A stretch of 64,000 nucleotides of DNA, from the NCBI GenBank assembly GCA_020832085.1, contig JAFIFJ010000152.1, forward strand, positions 45,746 to 109,745. The letters run 5' to 3'. Numbering within the stretch: the first letter of the stretch is position 1; each line of letters opens with the position of its first letter. Below, piece after piece: positions 1-8,932 of the stretch. A model generated the notes under the pieces. That model did no database searches, had not been told where the DNA came from, and saw only the letters and a program-made list of their open reading frames with translations. This stretch comes from Gammaproteobacteria bacterium (GTDB taxonomy: Bacteria > Pseudomonadota > Gammaproteobacteria > Pseudomonadales > Azotimanducaceae). The translations under genes and the position numbers were made by a program.

Positions 1-1222
1 CGTCCCGCGCATGATTGGTCGGTAGCGGAGGCCTCGACCGCCCAACCCGTTGCCGCAGTCGGTAATGGGGTTGATTGGGAACCACGATGATCATCCTGCC
101 GCCGGATGCCAGCAGGGTCTTCAGTTTCCTCAGGACCGCTACCGGATCTGCGAAGTGCTGCAGGGCCTGATGAATCAGAATGATCTCGAAGCGTCTATCA
201 TCGAGTTCTGCAATGGCGGTTTGGAGGTTCGGCGAGGTGGTGCTGATTCCCCGGGATCGCGCCACGGCGCCAATGACGTTGTCCAAGGGCACAGCGACCA
301 CTTCGCGATCAGGCCCGAAGAGCCCCCGCTCGAGGTCCCCGGCGGTACAGCCGACCGACAGCACCCGACCTGGCATGGACGCCACCATCTCCAGCATCCT
401 GGCGGTCGGCTTGGGATAGCATGGGAGATCCCAGTTCCCGGTACTGAGCTTGCTGCAGGGATCCACCAGGACATCAGCGGCGAGCCGGCCCTGGGCAATG
501 GCTTTCAGCGCATCGATCTGAAGATCGAACTCGGCTTCAGTCACCCCCAGCTTGTTCAGATAGACATTGGGCAGATGGCTGATCATGAAGTCTTCGATCC
601 GGGACACGCAGATTCGGCGCAGCAGACCACAGCTGGTGTAGGGATCGGTGGCCGCGGATACGAGCATGTCGTACCTGCCCTCGTGGGCGGGCACCATGAA
701 GCCGCCGGACGCCAGTGCCCTGGCGAGTTGGGATGCTGTCAGCATGTAGCAGGCCGAGTGCTCATTGAGGAAACTGGCGAATACCTCTCCTCCCACCACG
801 GCAACCGACTCGGGATCCCAGCGATAGTGGGAATGCATGGAACAGATGGAGCGAGCGCCGGACGGATGGCGTTCAAAACGCATGAAGCCTGCGATCTGGT
901 CCTCCGGTAGAACTCCACTCACCTCCATGAAGGCATCGACGTGACGTTGCTCGATCAGGGTATCGTCTTCGGAGTAGATGAAGAGGTCGTACTGTTCGGC
1001 CCGGGCCGCAAAGATGGCTCGATGGGCAAACGGCAGTGACCAGGGATTCGACGTCGGAGCGCCGACCTGCACCTCGATGTCTGCGCCGAGGTCGTGTTTC
1101 GGAAGGTCGGAAAGAACGACGATATCCACCTCATGATCCATGGCCCGATAGCTCGCCAGGAGCTGCTCGAGAAAGTGCCGGTTCTTGCTGCCGTGGTTCG
1201 CTATGGCTACCAGAATTCTCAT
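1..1222 (-). CDS. Glycosyltransferase-methyltransferase, 3' end missing at left edge
   Basis: An open frame runs from an ATG at 1222 to the window edge without a stop; 407 residues are visible and the C-terminus lies outside. Residues 1-225 resemble a GT-A fold sugar transferase: a first strand MRILVAIANHG and an acidic cluster FIYSEDDTLI (81-90) that could bind the metal-nucleotide. From about residue 275 a class I SAM-dependent methyltransferase starts, with motif I at RVLSVGCTAGD (286-296), an IILIHQALQHFADP stretch (347-360) and a GGRMIIVVP strand (374-382). A two-domain enzyme that adds and methylates a sugar is the simplest reading. It is the last visible gene of the rml/glycosyltransferase operon, 82 bp after the GT2 gene. 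That gap holds a small GGTTC tandem repeat near 1261. The exact family is not recognised. Confidence 0.75.
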   Translation of the reverse strand, partial: MRILVAIANHGSKNRHFLEQLLASYRAMDHEVDIVVLSDLPKHDLGADIEVQVGAPTSNPWSLPFAHRAIFAARAEQYDLFIYSEDDTLIEQRHVDAFMEVSGVLPEDQIAGFMRFERHPSGARSICSMHSHYRWDPESVAVVGGEVFASFLNEHSACYMLTASQLARALASGGFMVPAHEGRYDMLVSAATDPYTSCGLLRRICVSRIEDFMISHLPNVYLNKLGVTEAEFDLQIDALKAIAQGRLAADVLVDPCSKLSTGNWDLPCYPKPTARMLEMVASMPGRVLSVGCTAGDLERGLFGPDREVVAVPLDNVIGAVARSRGISTTSPNLQTAIAELDDRRFEIILIHQALQHFADPVAVLRKLKTLLASGGRMIIVVPNQPHYRLRQRVGRSRPPLPTNHARD

Positions 1223-1304
1223 GGTCGTTTGACGATCTGCCTCGATAGGGTTGGGGTAGGGTTCGGTTCGGTTCGGATTGCTTTTCAGAAAGCGGTCTTA
1301 GCGC

Positions 1305-2138
1305 TCATCTCGCCAGGGAGGCGCGGCCTCGGGCGAGGACTCTGCGCATGCGCCGGCGAAGGGGCGACCAGTAGCCAGGGTCAATGGGAGCCGTCTGGGC
1401 CGCGAGGGCGGAGGCCCGAAGCTGCTCGAGCCATTGATCCAGGCGGGTGACGCCGGTCCGCCGCGCCGACAGGGGCAGGAACTGATTGAGGTCGGCGTCG
1501 GTATGCAGGGCACTGTTGGGAGAGCGCGGATCATCCATGTGCTCCTGATGGATGAAGGGATAGACCCAGCCGTTGATCCACCCCAATCGTCCGATCTGAA
1601 TGCAGTAATTGGTGAAGCTGACGCCTCGTCTGAGCGCGCCTAGCCGGTCCACACAGGCACGCTTCATGAGATAACCCGACCCTTCCACCCAGAGGTTGAC
1701 GAGCAGCTGCTGACCACGCCCGAAGGTCTGGATCTTGCGCTGTGCCAACTCAGGGACGAAGTCTTCAGGCTGGAAACGCCAGCAGCCGAGGACGCCGAAG
1801 CGGGGCTCGGACTCATGGGCTGCGCGCAGCTTGCGGCCCCAGTCGACCGGCACTATGCAGTCATCATCCACCTTGCCCAAGTAGTTTCCTGTAGCGTTGG
1901 CAAACAGCCAGTTGGTGGGTTCCCGCAAGCCCACATTCTCCCGGGAGTGATGAAAGGCATGCAGGTCGTCCCGGTATCCGTTCAGGACTTCGAGGGTCTC
2001 GGCATCGTCGCCGTTGTGCCAGAGCCAGATCCGCATGGCGGCGTCGCTGCGCTCCATCAGGGCCTGCAGCGCCAATCGGGTGTAGTGCGGGCGGTTGTAG
2101 GTGATCATGAGCACATCAGTGTTCGCTTGGGCATTCAT
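1305..2138 (-). CDS. Glycosyltransferase family 2 protein
   Basis: About 277 residues. The N-terminus TDVLMITYNRPHYTRLALQAL is a typical GT2 nucleotide-sugar-binding start, and GNYLGKVDDDCIVP carries the DxD-type metal motif. The C-terminal part (WINGWVYPFIHQEHMDD) fits the acceptor side. It should transfer a sugar to the growing surface-polysaccharide unit in the cytoplasm. I chose the ATG at 2138, just before the first beta-strand. An ATG at 2195 would add a low-complexity Ala/Pro tail and overlap the preceding gene by 17 bp, which would fit the coupled starts elsewhere in this operon. Neither start has a good ribosome binding site, so the start is uncertain while the family call is firm. 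Confidence 0.85.
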   Translation of the reverse strand: MNAQANTDVLMITYNRPHYTRLALQALMERSDAAMRIWLWHNGDDAETLEVLNGYRDDLHAFHHSRENVGLREPTNWLFANATGNYLGKVDDDCIVPVDWGRKLRAAHESEPRFGVLGCWRFQPEDFVPELAQRKIQTFGRGQQLLVNLWVEGSGYLMKRACVDRLGALRRGVSFTNYCIQIGRLGWINGWVYPFIHQEHMDDPRSPNSALHTDADLNQFLPLSARRTGVTRLDQWLEQLRASALAAQTAPIDPGYWSPLRRRMRRVLARGRASLAR

Positions 2139-2178
2139 GCCGCTTGCGGCCGGGCTCGCCGGGGCCGCAGCGCCCGAT

Positions 2179-3486
2179 TCAGCCGGCTGCGGCATGGCTG
2201 CCCGCAACGTGCTGGTAAATCCTGGCCAGCTCCCGGCCGCGACCACGGCTTTCGAACTCGGTCTCGATGCGCTGGCGAGCAGCCCAGCGCAATCTGAACC
2301 AGGACTCGCGATGCTCAGCCAGCCACAGCAGTTTTCCGAGCAGCCCTTCCACATCGCCTTCATCGGCCAGCAGACCGCAGACGCCGTCCGGAATCACTTC
2401 CGGGATGTCAGCATGGCGGGAGCTCACCACCAGCAGGCCGGCCGCTGCCATCTCCATGAGGGTGACCGGGGCGCCACCCTCACTGTCGCCGTCCTCAGCC
2501 GTGCAGCTCGGGGCCAGGTAGATGTGATGCCGATAGGCCAGGTCGATCAGACGCCTGTGGGGGACATAGCCGGTGAACGTGACCTGGGCGCCGAGTCCGG
2601 ATCGCCTGTGGGCAGCCTCGATACGGCTGCGCTCCTTCTGCGCCTTGGCATCCCGACCCGCGTCACCGACGATGGTCACCATGAGCGGCACATGGGCGCC
2701 GAGGCGCGCCAGTGCATCCAAGGCAAGCGGTATGCCTTTCTTTTCCCGAAAGGACGATGCAATCAGCACCTTCAGAGGCTGATCCGCGTACCAGGGATAG
2801 GGGCGGAACGGCAACTGCGAGAGGTCCACACCCAAATGATGAATGTGCAGCTTGCCTTCCGGACAACCTAAGTCGGCCAACCTGGCGGCCATGTGCGGTC
2901 CTTCAATCAACACTTTATCTACATCCTCGAAAAGCGTGAGATAGCGATCGCGCCAAACCGGCATCTGTGCCGGCAGTGCGCTCATGTCCACACCGTAGAA
3001 GCTGACGACATGCCCGAGACCCAGACGCCTGATGGCGGACGCAGCCCGATAGCCGGTGTAGCCGAAGTGGGAATGCACCACGCGAGCGGCAAAATCTCCC
3101 GCAACCGCGTGCAGCAGCGCCCCTTTGCGCGTGGCGCCCCGACGACGCCCCGAGAGCATGGAGGCCAGCAGACGACAGCGTTCGCGCCAACCGAGATCGT
3201 CGTAGGCGACGATATTCTCGTTGACCCTACCGGTGGCCGAGCTGGCACGCCGGTAGCGAAAATCCTTGGTCTCCAGAGCATCCAACGATCGCGTTCGTCC
3301 GCACACCACCAGCGGATCCACGAAGGACGGCAGCCCGGCCAGTTGCGTGTGCAGCCAGTTCTCGGTGAGCGGCAACCAGGTCTGATAGTTGACAATGACC
3401 GGCAGTCGGACGGACGCGCTGGAGCGCAGATCAAAGCGCGGGGAAGCATCCCGAACATGCCCATCAGGGTTCGGCAGGGCTGCCAT
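2179..3486 (-). CDS. Glycosyltransferase family 4 (WcaL/AmsK-like)
   Basis: A 435-residue GT-B enzyme. The N-terminal half has VVHSHFGYTGYRAA and HVVSFYGVDMSALP, typical of the colanic-acid WcaL/AmsK group. The C-terminal half has LKVLIASSFREKKGIPLALDA, then an acidic loop and GGAPVTLMEMAAAG, the E-x7-E-type donor-binding region. It retains the donor nucleotide-sugar configuration, probably acting at the cytoplasmic membrane face on a lipid-linked oligosaccharide. The ATG directly abuts the stop of the RmlD-DegT gene with no spacing, so the two are co-translated or co-transcribed. The sugar specificity cannot be read from the sequence. Confidence 0.9.
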   Translation of the reverse strand: MAALPNPDGHVRDASPRFDLRSSASVRLPVIVNYQTWLPLTENWLHTQLAGLPSFVDPLVVCGRTRSLDALETKDFRYRRASSATGRVNENIVAYDDLGWRERCRLLASMLSGRRRGATRKGALLHAVAGDFAARVVHSHFGYTGYRAASAIRRLGLGHVVSFYGVDMSALPAQMPVWRDRYLTLFEDVDKVLIEGPHMAARLADLGCPEGKLHIHHLGVDLSQLPFRPYPWYADQPLKVLIASSFREKKGIPLALDALARLGAHVPLMVTIVGDAGRDAKAQKERSRIEAAHRRSGLGAQVTFTGYVPHRRLIDLAYRHHIYLAPSCTAEDGDSEGGAPVTLMEMAAAGLLVVSSRHADIPEVIPDGVCGLLADEGDVEGLLGKLLWLAEHRESWFRLRWAARQRIETEFESRGRGRELARIYQHVAGSHAAAG

Positions 3487-5640
3487 CTACATGCTCGACC
3501 GGACTGCGGCGGCAGGGGAAACAATCTCGACGACCGCTGCAATGACACGGGCGACGTCTTCCCCACTCATGCCCGCCGACAGGGGAAGGCTGACGGTGCT
3601 GCGCCCGATGTGGGAGGCATGTGGATAGTTCTCCGGCTGCCAGCCGAACCGCCGCCTGAAATACGGATGCTCCGGCAGGCTCCGGTAGTGGACCCCCACT
3701 CCGACACCCCGAGCGGTCATCAGGGCGATGAAGCGATCCCGGCTCAAGCCACAGTGAGCCTCCTCCACCAGGATCGGGAACAGATGATAGGCGTGACGCA
3801 TGTTGGCATCCGGCTCGGCCGGTCTCGTGACCGGAAGGTCTGCAAAGGCCTGCTGATACTGTTCCCAGATGGCCTGCCGCCGCTGCCAGCTGGCTTCGAT
3901 GCGACCGAGCTGCCTGAGCCCGAGCGCCGCCGCCATGTCGGTCATGTTGTACTTGAAGCCACTTTCCATGACGTCATAGTGCGCATAGCCGTCGGCCCCA
4001 AATCGATTCCAGGCATCCTTGCTCAAGCCATTGAGGGCCAGAGTCTTGATTCTTGCCTGGGCGGCGGCGTCCTTCAGCAGCACCATGCCACCCTCGCCGG
4101 TGGTGATGTTCTTGGTCACGTAGAAACTGAAACAGCCGGCTTCACCAAAGGTGCCAACCGCCTGACCATCGAATGTGGCCTCGATGGCATGTGCGCAATC
4201 CTCGATGACCTTCAGTTCATGCTGGTCGGCAATGACGCAGAGTGCGCGCATGTCACAAGGTCGGCCGGCGAAGTGAACGGGCAACAGGGCACGGGTGCGC
4301 GCTGTCAGTTTCTTTCTGACGTCAGCCGGATCCAGATTCATGGTGACAGGGTCGATGTCTGCCAGTACCGGCACGAGCCCGGCATGAACGATGGCGTTGA
4401 CGGTGGCGCAGAACGTCATGGCGGAGGTGATGACCTCGTCTCCCGGCTCGAGGCCGGACGCCAGCAGGCTGACGTGCAATGCAGCGGAACAGGAATTGAC
4501 GGCCACCGCATGCTGTGCGCCCCGGTAGGCGCGAAATGCTGCCTCGAACTGCGCCACACGGGGTCCGGTGCCCAGCCAGCCGCTGCGCAGACAGGCCACC
4601 ACCTCAGCGATGTCCTCTTCCTCGATCTGGGGTGCTCCGAACACCAGAAACCTTTCCTCCGCCTGTGCCGTAGCCGACGTGGAGCGCTTCATCGGCAGAG
4701 CAGCCGGAGGTGGAGATGCTGACCGCGTCGCCCCGGGCGCCTCGTCGGAGTGGCCGGGACTGCGCGGGGTCGCGACCAGAGCGTTAAGCGCTGTCCCAAG
4801 GCCCTCGCGCCAGGGTCGGGGCTGCCAGCTCAACGCGGACTCCAGTCTTCGGGTATCGAGGACGCTACGCAGGGGGCGCGGCGCGGGCGTGGGGTAGTCC
4901 GCTGTCGCTATGGGTTCGACCAGCGGCAGGCGCTCGATGAGACCCAGGTTTCCGGCATCCTCGAAGATCGCCAGCGCAAACTGGTACCAGCTCGTCACGC
5001 CCTCTGATGCAAAGTGATAACAACCGGACTCGAGCGGATGGCCTGCCTGCCAACGGGCAAGCATGGCCGCAACGACGTCGGCAACGTCACCGGCGTAGGT
5101 GGGCCGTCCGTACTGATCCGCGACGATGCGCAGACTGTCCCGTGTGGCCCCCAGTTCGAGCATGGTCCGGACGAAGTTGCTGCCGAACTCGCTGAACACC
5201 CAGCTGGTGCGCAAGACGTAGTGGCAGGCACCCGAGCCTGCGAGAACTTCGCGCTCACCGGCAAGCTTGCTGCCGCCATACTGGCTCAGGGGTTCCGGTG
5301 GGTCGGCTTCACCATAGGGAGCGAAACCTTTTCCGGAGAAGACGTAGTCAGTGGACAGATGCAGCAGCGGCACCGCCAGCGAGCGGGCGGCGGCGGCCAC
5401 CGCTTTCACGGCGTGTGCATTCACACGCCAGGCCCGCTCAACGTCCTCTTCGGCCTTGTCCACGGCCGTGTAGGCGGCGGCATTGATGATGAAGGACGGC
5501 CGTTCGGCAACGATACGATCTTCAATGCCCTCCAGGTCTTCGAGATCGAGCTGCTCGCGCCCGAGGAAAAGCGCATCAGGCAGCCGTTCCCGAAGGGATC
5601 GCGCCACCTGGCCATTGCGGCCCAGAACGACAACACTCAT
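3487..5640 (-). CDS. Fused dTDP-4-dehydrorhamnose reductase (RmlD) and DegT/DnrJ/EryC1 aminotransferase
   Basis: A single 717-residue frame holds two full-length enzymes. Residues 1-290 are RmlD: GRNGQVARSL nucleotide loop, NAAAYTAVDKAE (53-64), STDYVFSG (96-103), and the catalytic Y121-x3-K125. RmlD reduces dTDP-4-keto-L-rhamnose to dTDP-L-rhamnose. Residues 291-328 are a Pro/Ser/Ala-rich linker. Residues 330-717 are a PLP-dependent sugar aminotransferase with FYVTKNITTGEGG, where K510 should bind PLP, and the family start GAPQIEEEDIAEV. There is no stop or frame change between them. An internal ATG (M317, base 4692) could also make the aminotransferase alone. The ATG at 5640 overlaps the rmlC stop (ATGA). 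The aminotransferase would convert a keto-sugar nucleotide to an amino sugar; its substrate is unknown. Confidence 0.92.
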   Translation of the reverse strand: MSVVVLGRNGQVARSLRERLPDALFLGREQLDLEDLEGIEDRIVAERPSFIINAAAYTAVDKAEEDVERAWRVNAHAVKAVAAAARSLAVPLLHLSTDYVFSGKGFAPYGEADPPEPLSQYGGSKLAGEREVLAGSGACHYVLRTSWVFSEFGSNFVRTMLELGATRDSLRIVADQYGRPTYAGDVADVVAAMLARWQAGHPLESGCYHFASEGVTSWYQFALAIFEDAGNLGLIERLPLVEPIATADYPTPAPRPLRSVLDTRRLESALSWQPRPWREGLGTALNALVATPRSPGHSDEAPGATRSASPPPAALPMKRSTSATAQAEERFLVFGAPQIEEEDIAEVVACLRSGWLGTGPRVAQFEAAFRAYRGAQHAVAVNSCSAALHVSLLASGLEPGDEVITSAMTFCATVNAIVHAGLVPVLADIDPVTMNLDPADVRKKLTARTRALLPVHFAGRPCDMRALCVIADQHELKVIEDCAHAIEATFDGQAVGTFGEAGCFSFYVTKNITTGEGGMVLLKDAAAQARIKTLALNGLSKDAWNRFGADGYAHYDVMESGFKYNMTDMAAALGLRQLGRIEASWQRRQAIWEQYQQAFADLPVTRPAEPDANMRHAYHLFPILVEEAHCGLSRDRFIALMTARGVGVGVHYRSLPEHPYFRRRFGWQPENYPHASHIGRSTVSLPLSAGMSGEDVARVIAAVVEIVSPAAAVRSSM

Positions 5641-6188
5641 GCCCGCGCTCCCGACAGTCTCTGGCCGGAGAGCGGTGGCAGGCAGGCGTCCTTCTCCGAC
5701 AGCACCGGCTCCGCAATGGGCCAGGCGATGGCGAGATCCGGATCACTCCAGATGACACCGGTCTCATCCTCCGGAACATAGTCTCCGATGCACTTGTATT
5801 CGAGATCCGCCAACGCGGAGAGCACTTGAAAACCGTGGGCGTAACCCGCAGGCACAAAGAGCTGATGCTTGTTGTCCTCAGACAGGATGGCACTCACCCA
5901 GCGCCCGAAGGTCGATGAATCCGGGTCCACATCGACAGCGACGTCAAACACCGCTCCGCGTACCACACGCATCAGCTTGGCCTGGGGGCGCGAGCGCTGC
6001 AGATGCAAGCCCCGGAGGACACCCCGGGTCGAACGGGAATGATTGTCCTGGGTGAAGTCCAGAACACAGCCGAGTTCAGCTTCGTAACGCCGCTTCTGAT
6101 AGGTCTCTAGAAAGAATCCCCTGGCGTCCTCGTGCACGCTGGGCTCGATCAGCATGACACCGGGAAGCGTGGTCGTCGTTGCTCTCAC
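5637..6188 (-). CDS. rmlC: dTDP-4-dehydrorhamnose 3,5-epimerase
   Basis: 183 residues, the normal length. Family motifs are [25 protein letters not shown] (catalytic His in RGLH), and [14 protein letters not shown]. The protein epimerises C3 and C5 of dTDP-4-keto-6-deoxyglucose, third step of dTDP-L-rhamnose synthesis, in the cytoplasm. The start is a GTG at 6188 that overlaps the rmlA stop as GTGA. A longer upstream frame would run into rmlA and lacks family similarity. The stop overlaps the RmlD-DegT start as ATGA, so rmlA, rmlC and rmlD are translationally coupled. Confidence 0.95.
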   Translation of the reverse strand: MRATTTTLPGVMLIEPSVHEDARGFFLETYQKRRYEAELGCVLDFTQDNHSRSTRGVLRGLHLQRSRPQAKLMRVVRGAVFDVAVDVDPDSSTFGRWVSAILSEDNKHQLFVPAGYAHGFQVLSALADLEYKCIGDYVPEDETGVIWSDPDLAIAWPIAEPVLSEKDACLPPLSGQRLSGARA

Positions 6189-7066
6189 AGACCGTTCTCC
6201 TCGATGAGGTTGATCAGATAGGCGCCGTAGCCGCTCTTGCGAAGGGGTTGGGCGAGACACACGAGCTGCCGGTCCGATATCCAGCCCGAAGACCAGGCCA
6301 CTTCTTCGGGGCAGGCCACTTTCAGGCCCTGCCTGCGCTCCAGCGTCTGAATGAAGTGGGCGGCTTCGAGCAGGGCATCGCAGGTCCCGGTATCGAGCCA
6401 GGCCACGCCGCGCCCCATGCGCGCCACGTCGAGCTCGCCCCTGGCCAGATAGCAGTTGTTGATGTCGGTGATTTCCAGTTCACCACGGGCGGAGGGGCGG
6501 ATCTTCCGGGCGATGTCCACCACCTGATGATCGTAGAAATACAGCCCTGTCACCGCATATCGGCTGCGCGGTTGGGCCGGTTTCTCTTCGATGGACGTGG
6601 CGCAACCGGACTTGTCGAATGCCACCACACCGAAACTTCCAGGATCACTCACCGGATAGGCAAAGACGCTTGCCCCGGACCGTTTGGCGTCAGCCGCCTG
6701 CAGCAGTCGATCAAGGCCTTCGCCGAAGAACAGGTTGTCCCCGAGAATGAGACAGGAGGGACCACCGGCCAGAAAGTCAGCGCCAATCAGAAAGGCCTGG
6801 GCGATACCTTCCGGCCGTTCCTGTGCTGCGTACTCGATGCTGATGCCCCATTGGGATCCGTCGCCGAGCACGCTGCGAAACCGGTCGAGATCATGGGGCG
6901 TGGAGATCAGCAGAATCTCCCGGATGCCGGCTTGCATCAGCGTCGTCAGGGGGTAATAAATCATCGGCTTGTCGTAAACCGGCAGCAGTTGCTTGCTGAC
7001 CCCGAGGGTCATGGGGTGCAACCGCGTTCCGGAGCCGCCGGCCAGAAGGATGCCCTTGCGGTTCAC
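6185..7066 (-). CDS. rmlA: Glucose-1-phosphate thymidylyltransferase
   Basis: 293 residues, typical for RmlA. The nucleotide-binding signature [21 protein letters not shown] opens the protein, with [11 protein letters not shown] and [12 protein letters not shown] further on. It joins glucose-1-phosphate and dTTP to dTDP-glucose, the first committed step of the rhamnose pathway. The start is a GTG at 7066 overlapping the rmlB stop as GTGA; the second residue onward ([17 protein letters not shown]) matches the family start closely, so this unusual start is well supported. It lies in the rmlB-rmlA-rmlC-rmlD order. Confidence 0.96.
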   Translation of the reverse strand: MNRKGILLAGGSGTRLHPMTLGVSKQLLPVYDKPMIYYPLTTLMQAGIREILLISTPHDLDRFRSVLGDGSQWGISIEYAAQERPEGIAQAFLIGADFLAGGPSCLILGDNLFFGEGLDRLLQAADAKRSGASVFAYPVSDPGSFGVVAFDKSGCATSIEEKPAQPRSRYAVTGLYFYDHQVVDIARKIRPSARGELEITDINNCYLARGELDVARMGRGVAWLDTGTCDALLEAAHFIQTLERRQGLKVACPEEVAWSSGWISDRQLVCLAQPLRKSGYGAYLINLIEENGL

Positions 7067-8130
7067 GAGGCCACCCTGGCGAGTTCGGGGGCCCGATAGC
7101 TGCCGTCAACGACCCGCTGCCACCAGCGGCGATTGGCTACGTACCAGGCCACCGTCGTCCGCAAACCGGATTCGAACGATTCCTTCGGGAACCATCCGAG
7201 GTCACGCTCGAGCTTGCCGCTGTCCATGGCGTAACGGCGATCATGGCCGGGACGATCCGCAACCGTCTGCAGCAGATCCTCGTAGCGCTGAACGCCCCTG
7301 GGCTTGGCGGGCGCAAGTTCCTCGAGCAGGTCACAGACCTGCGCGATCACCGACCGATTGCTGCGCTCGCTGCGCCCGCCCACGTTGTAGGTCGCGCCCG
7401 GGATTCCCCCGGAAACGATGGCGATGAGCGCCCGGGCGTGATCGTCGACGAACAGCCAATCCCTGCTCTGGCGGCCATCGCCATACATGGGCAGCGGCCT
7501 TCCCTGCAGGGCATTGAGGATCATCAGCGGGATCAGCTTCTCCGGAAACTGAAACGGGCCATAGTTGTTCGAGCAGTTGCTGACCAACACCGGGAGTCCG
7601 TAGGTTCGATGCCAGGCACGAACCAGGTGATCCGATGCGGCCTTGGATGCCGAATAGGGCGAGCTCGGCTGATAGGCACGCAGTTCCGTGAACGGCGGCT
7701 CCGACGGCCCGAGATCGCCGTAGACTTCATCCGTGGATACATGCAGGAAACGAAAACGCTTGCGTCGCTGCGTCGGCAGCGCCTCCCAGTAGGACCTTGC
7801 CGCCTCGAGCAGCGCAGCCGTGCCCACCACGTTGGTCTGGATGAAGACCCCGGGACCCTCGATGGAGCGGTCCACATGGCTCTCGGCGGCCAGGTGAACG
7901 ACCACATCTGGCGCATGCCGCACCATGATTCGACTCATGACTGCGGCGTCAGCGACGTCCGCCCGCTCGAAGACATAGCGCGAAGATCCGGCCACGGATT
8001 CGAGGGAATCGAGGTTGCCCGCGTAGGTGAGCTTGTCGACGCAGACCACCTGATTTCCGGTCTGCCCGATCCAGTGTCGGATCAGGGCCGAGCCAATGAA
8101 TCCGGCTCCGCCCGTGACGAGTAACTTCAT
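7063..8130 (-). CDS. rmlB: dTDP-glucose 4,6-dehydratase
   Basis: 355 residues. The Rossmann start [20 protein letters not shown], the [10 protein letters not shown] active-site region (Asp-Glu pair) and [10 protein letters not shown] (Tyr-x3-Lys) are all present. It makes dTDP-4-keto-6-deoxyglucose from dTDP-glucose using bound NAD. The ATG at 8130 is preceded by AGAGGG, a good ribosome binding site; the frame is open further upstream but that extension has no family features. It is the first gene of the rml operon, and two direct repeats lie just upstream at 8152-8201. Confidence 0.96.
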   Translation of the reverse strand: MKLLVTGGAGFIGSALIRHWIGQTGNQVVCVDKLTYAGNLDSLESVAGSSRYVFERADVADAAVMSRIMVRHAPDVVVHLAAESHVDRSIEGPGVFIQTNVVGTAALLEAARSYWEALPTQRRKRFRFLHVSTDEVYGDLGPSEPPFTELRAYQPSSPYSASKAASDHLVRAWHRTYGLPVLVSNCSNNYGPFQFPEKLIPLMILNALQGRPLPMYGDGRQSRDWLFVDDHARALIAIVSGGIPGATYNVGGRSERSNRSVIAQVCDLLEELAPAKPRGVQRYEDLLQTVADRPGHDRRYAMDSGKLERDLGWFPKESFESGLRTTVAWYVANRRWWQRVVDGSYRAPELARVAS

Positions 8131-8151
8131 GATGCCCTCTTGGGATTGCGC

Positions 8152-8201
8152 ATGGAGGACAGTCGACCTTCCGGTGGGGCCTGTATGGAGGCAGTCGACC
8201 T
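8152..8201. repeat. Direct repeat pair upstream of rmlB, possible operator
   Basis: ATGGAGGACAGTCGACCT (8152-8169) recurs as ATGGAGGCAGTCGACCT (8185-8201). The two copies differ by one inserted base, and each contains the palindrome GTCGAC. They sit 22 and 55 bp upstream of the rmlB start codon. Position and spacing of about three helical turns suggest a regulator binding site for the rml operon; no regulator is identified. Confidence 0.4.
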
Positions 8202-8387
8202 CAAACTTTTTCCGGGGGCGTTGCTCGAGACCTGCCCAAAACCAAGCTACCGCCACGCCGGGACCACACCATGGGTCAAGCGGTCACGCTTTACGCGCTG
8301 TCAACGCCTCCCGTGTCCGGCTGCGACCGACATCAGGTGGCGAATGACTCCGTACACCGGTTGCGTACTGCAATCGGCCAATCAATC

Positions 8388-8921
8388 TCAGGGCGTGCTG
8401 ACAGCCAGCATGTTGGGCCAGCGCTTGCGGCTGTTGATGCCGGCCAGCACGGTCAGACCGAAAAGAAGCGCAATTCCGAGCCCGCTGAGCAGCATCCGCG
8501 GCCCGACCGGGTCGGCCGGGATACCGGGCGGAATTCCGGTGATCACCGTGGCGGCGTGCATCGGAAACTCGCTTGCGGACACCAGCATCAGGGGCGCTGT
8601 GCGGGAAGCCGAAGACGGCTGGGAGACACTCAGCAGATCGACGCCAACGTCAGCACCGTTCAACGGCATGTCGCTGGATCCGCTCCAGGGCGTGCTCTTG
8701 GTGAGCGTCTGCGGCGACACCAGGGGTGCGGCGGTCGCCTTGGCCTCGATTCCCGGAGCCACCGCAGGAGTCATCCTGTAGGCAGCGCCGTTCATTCCAT
8801 CCGCAATCGTCATCGCAGCGATCGCCGGGGGCAGCAGCATCGCGAGCGCCAGGATAGAAGCGCGCCGCAACACCGAGGTTCGCCGCGGGATTCGGGTTGG
8901 ACAGGTCGATGAGATGACCAT
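8388..8921 (-). CDS. Hypothetical secreted protein with C-terminal membrane anchor
   Basis: 177 residues of unknown function. The N-terminus has basic residues (RIPRRTSVLRR) followed by a hydrophobic stretch about residues 21-37, probably a signal peptide or signal anchor. The middle is rich in Ser, Pro and Ala. The C-terminus has PADPVGP, then a hydrophobic helix (about 142-162) and a basic SRKRW tail, the same three-part plan as sortase or exosortase signals but without a clear PEP motif. It starts 11 bp after the sugar-phosphotransferase stop and lies between that gene and rmlB, so it probably belongs to the polysaccharide operon. A degenerate exosortase-type substrate or a plain membrane-anchored protein are both possible. 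Confidence 0.6.
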   Translation of the reverse strand: MVISSTCPTRIPRRTSVLRRASILALAMLLPPAIAAMTIADGMNGAAYRMTPAVAPGIEAKATAAPLVSPQTLTKSTPWSGSSDMPLNGADVGVDLLSVSQPSSASRTAPLMLVSASEFPMHAATVITGIPPGIPADPVGPRMLLSGLGIALLFGLTVLAGINSRKRWPNMLAVSTP

Positions 8922-8932
8922 GCAGGCAATTC

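Noticed and set aside
2893..4722. 609-codon plus-strand frame, and similar long frames at 26112-28202, 40694-43090, 52031-54085 and 56208-58370
   Set aside because: All lie opposite well-supported minus-strand genes and show no motifs, signal sequences or ribosome binding sites.
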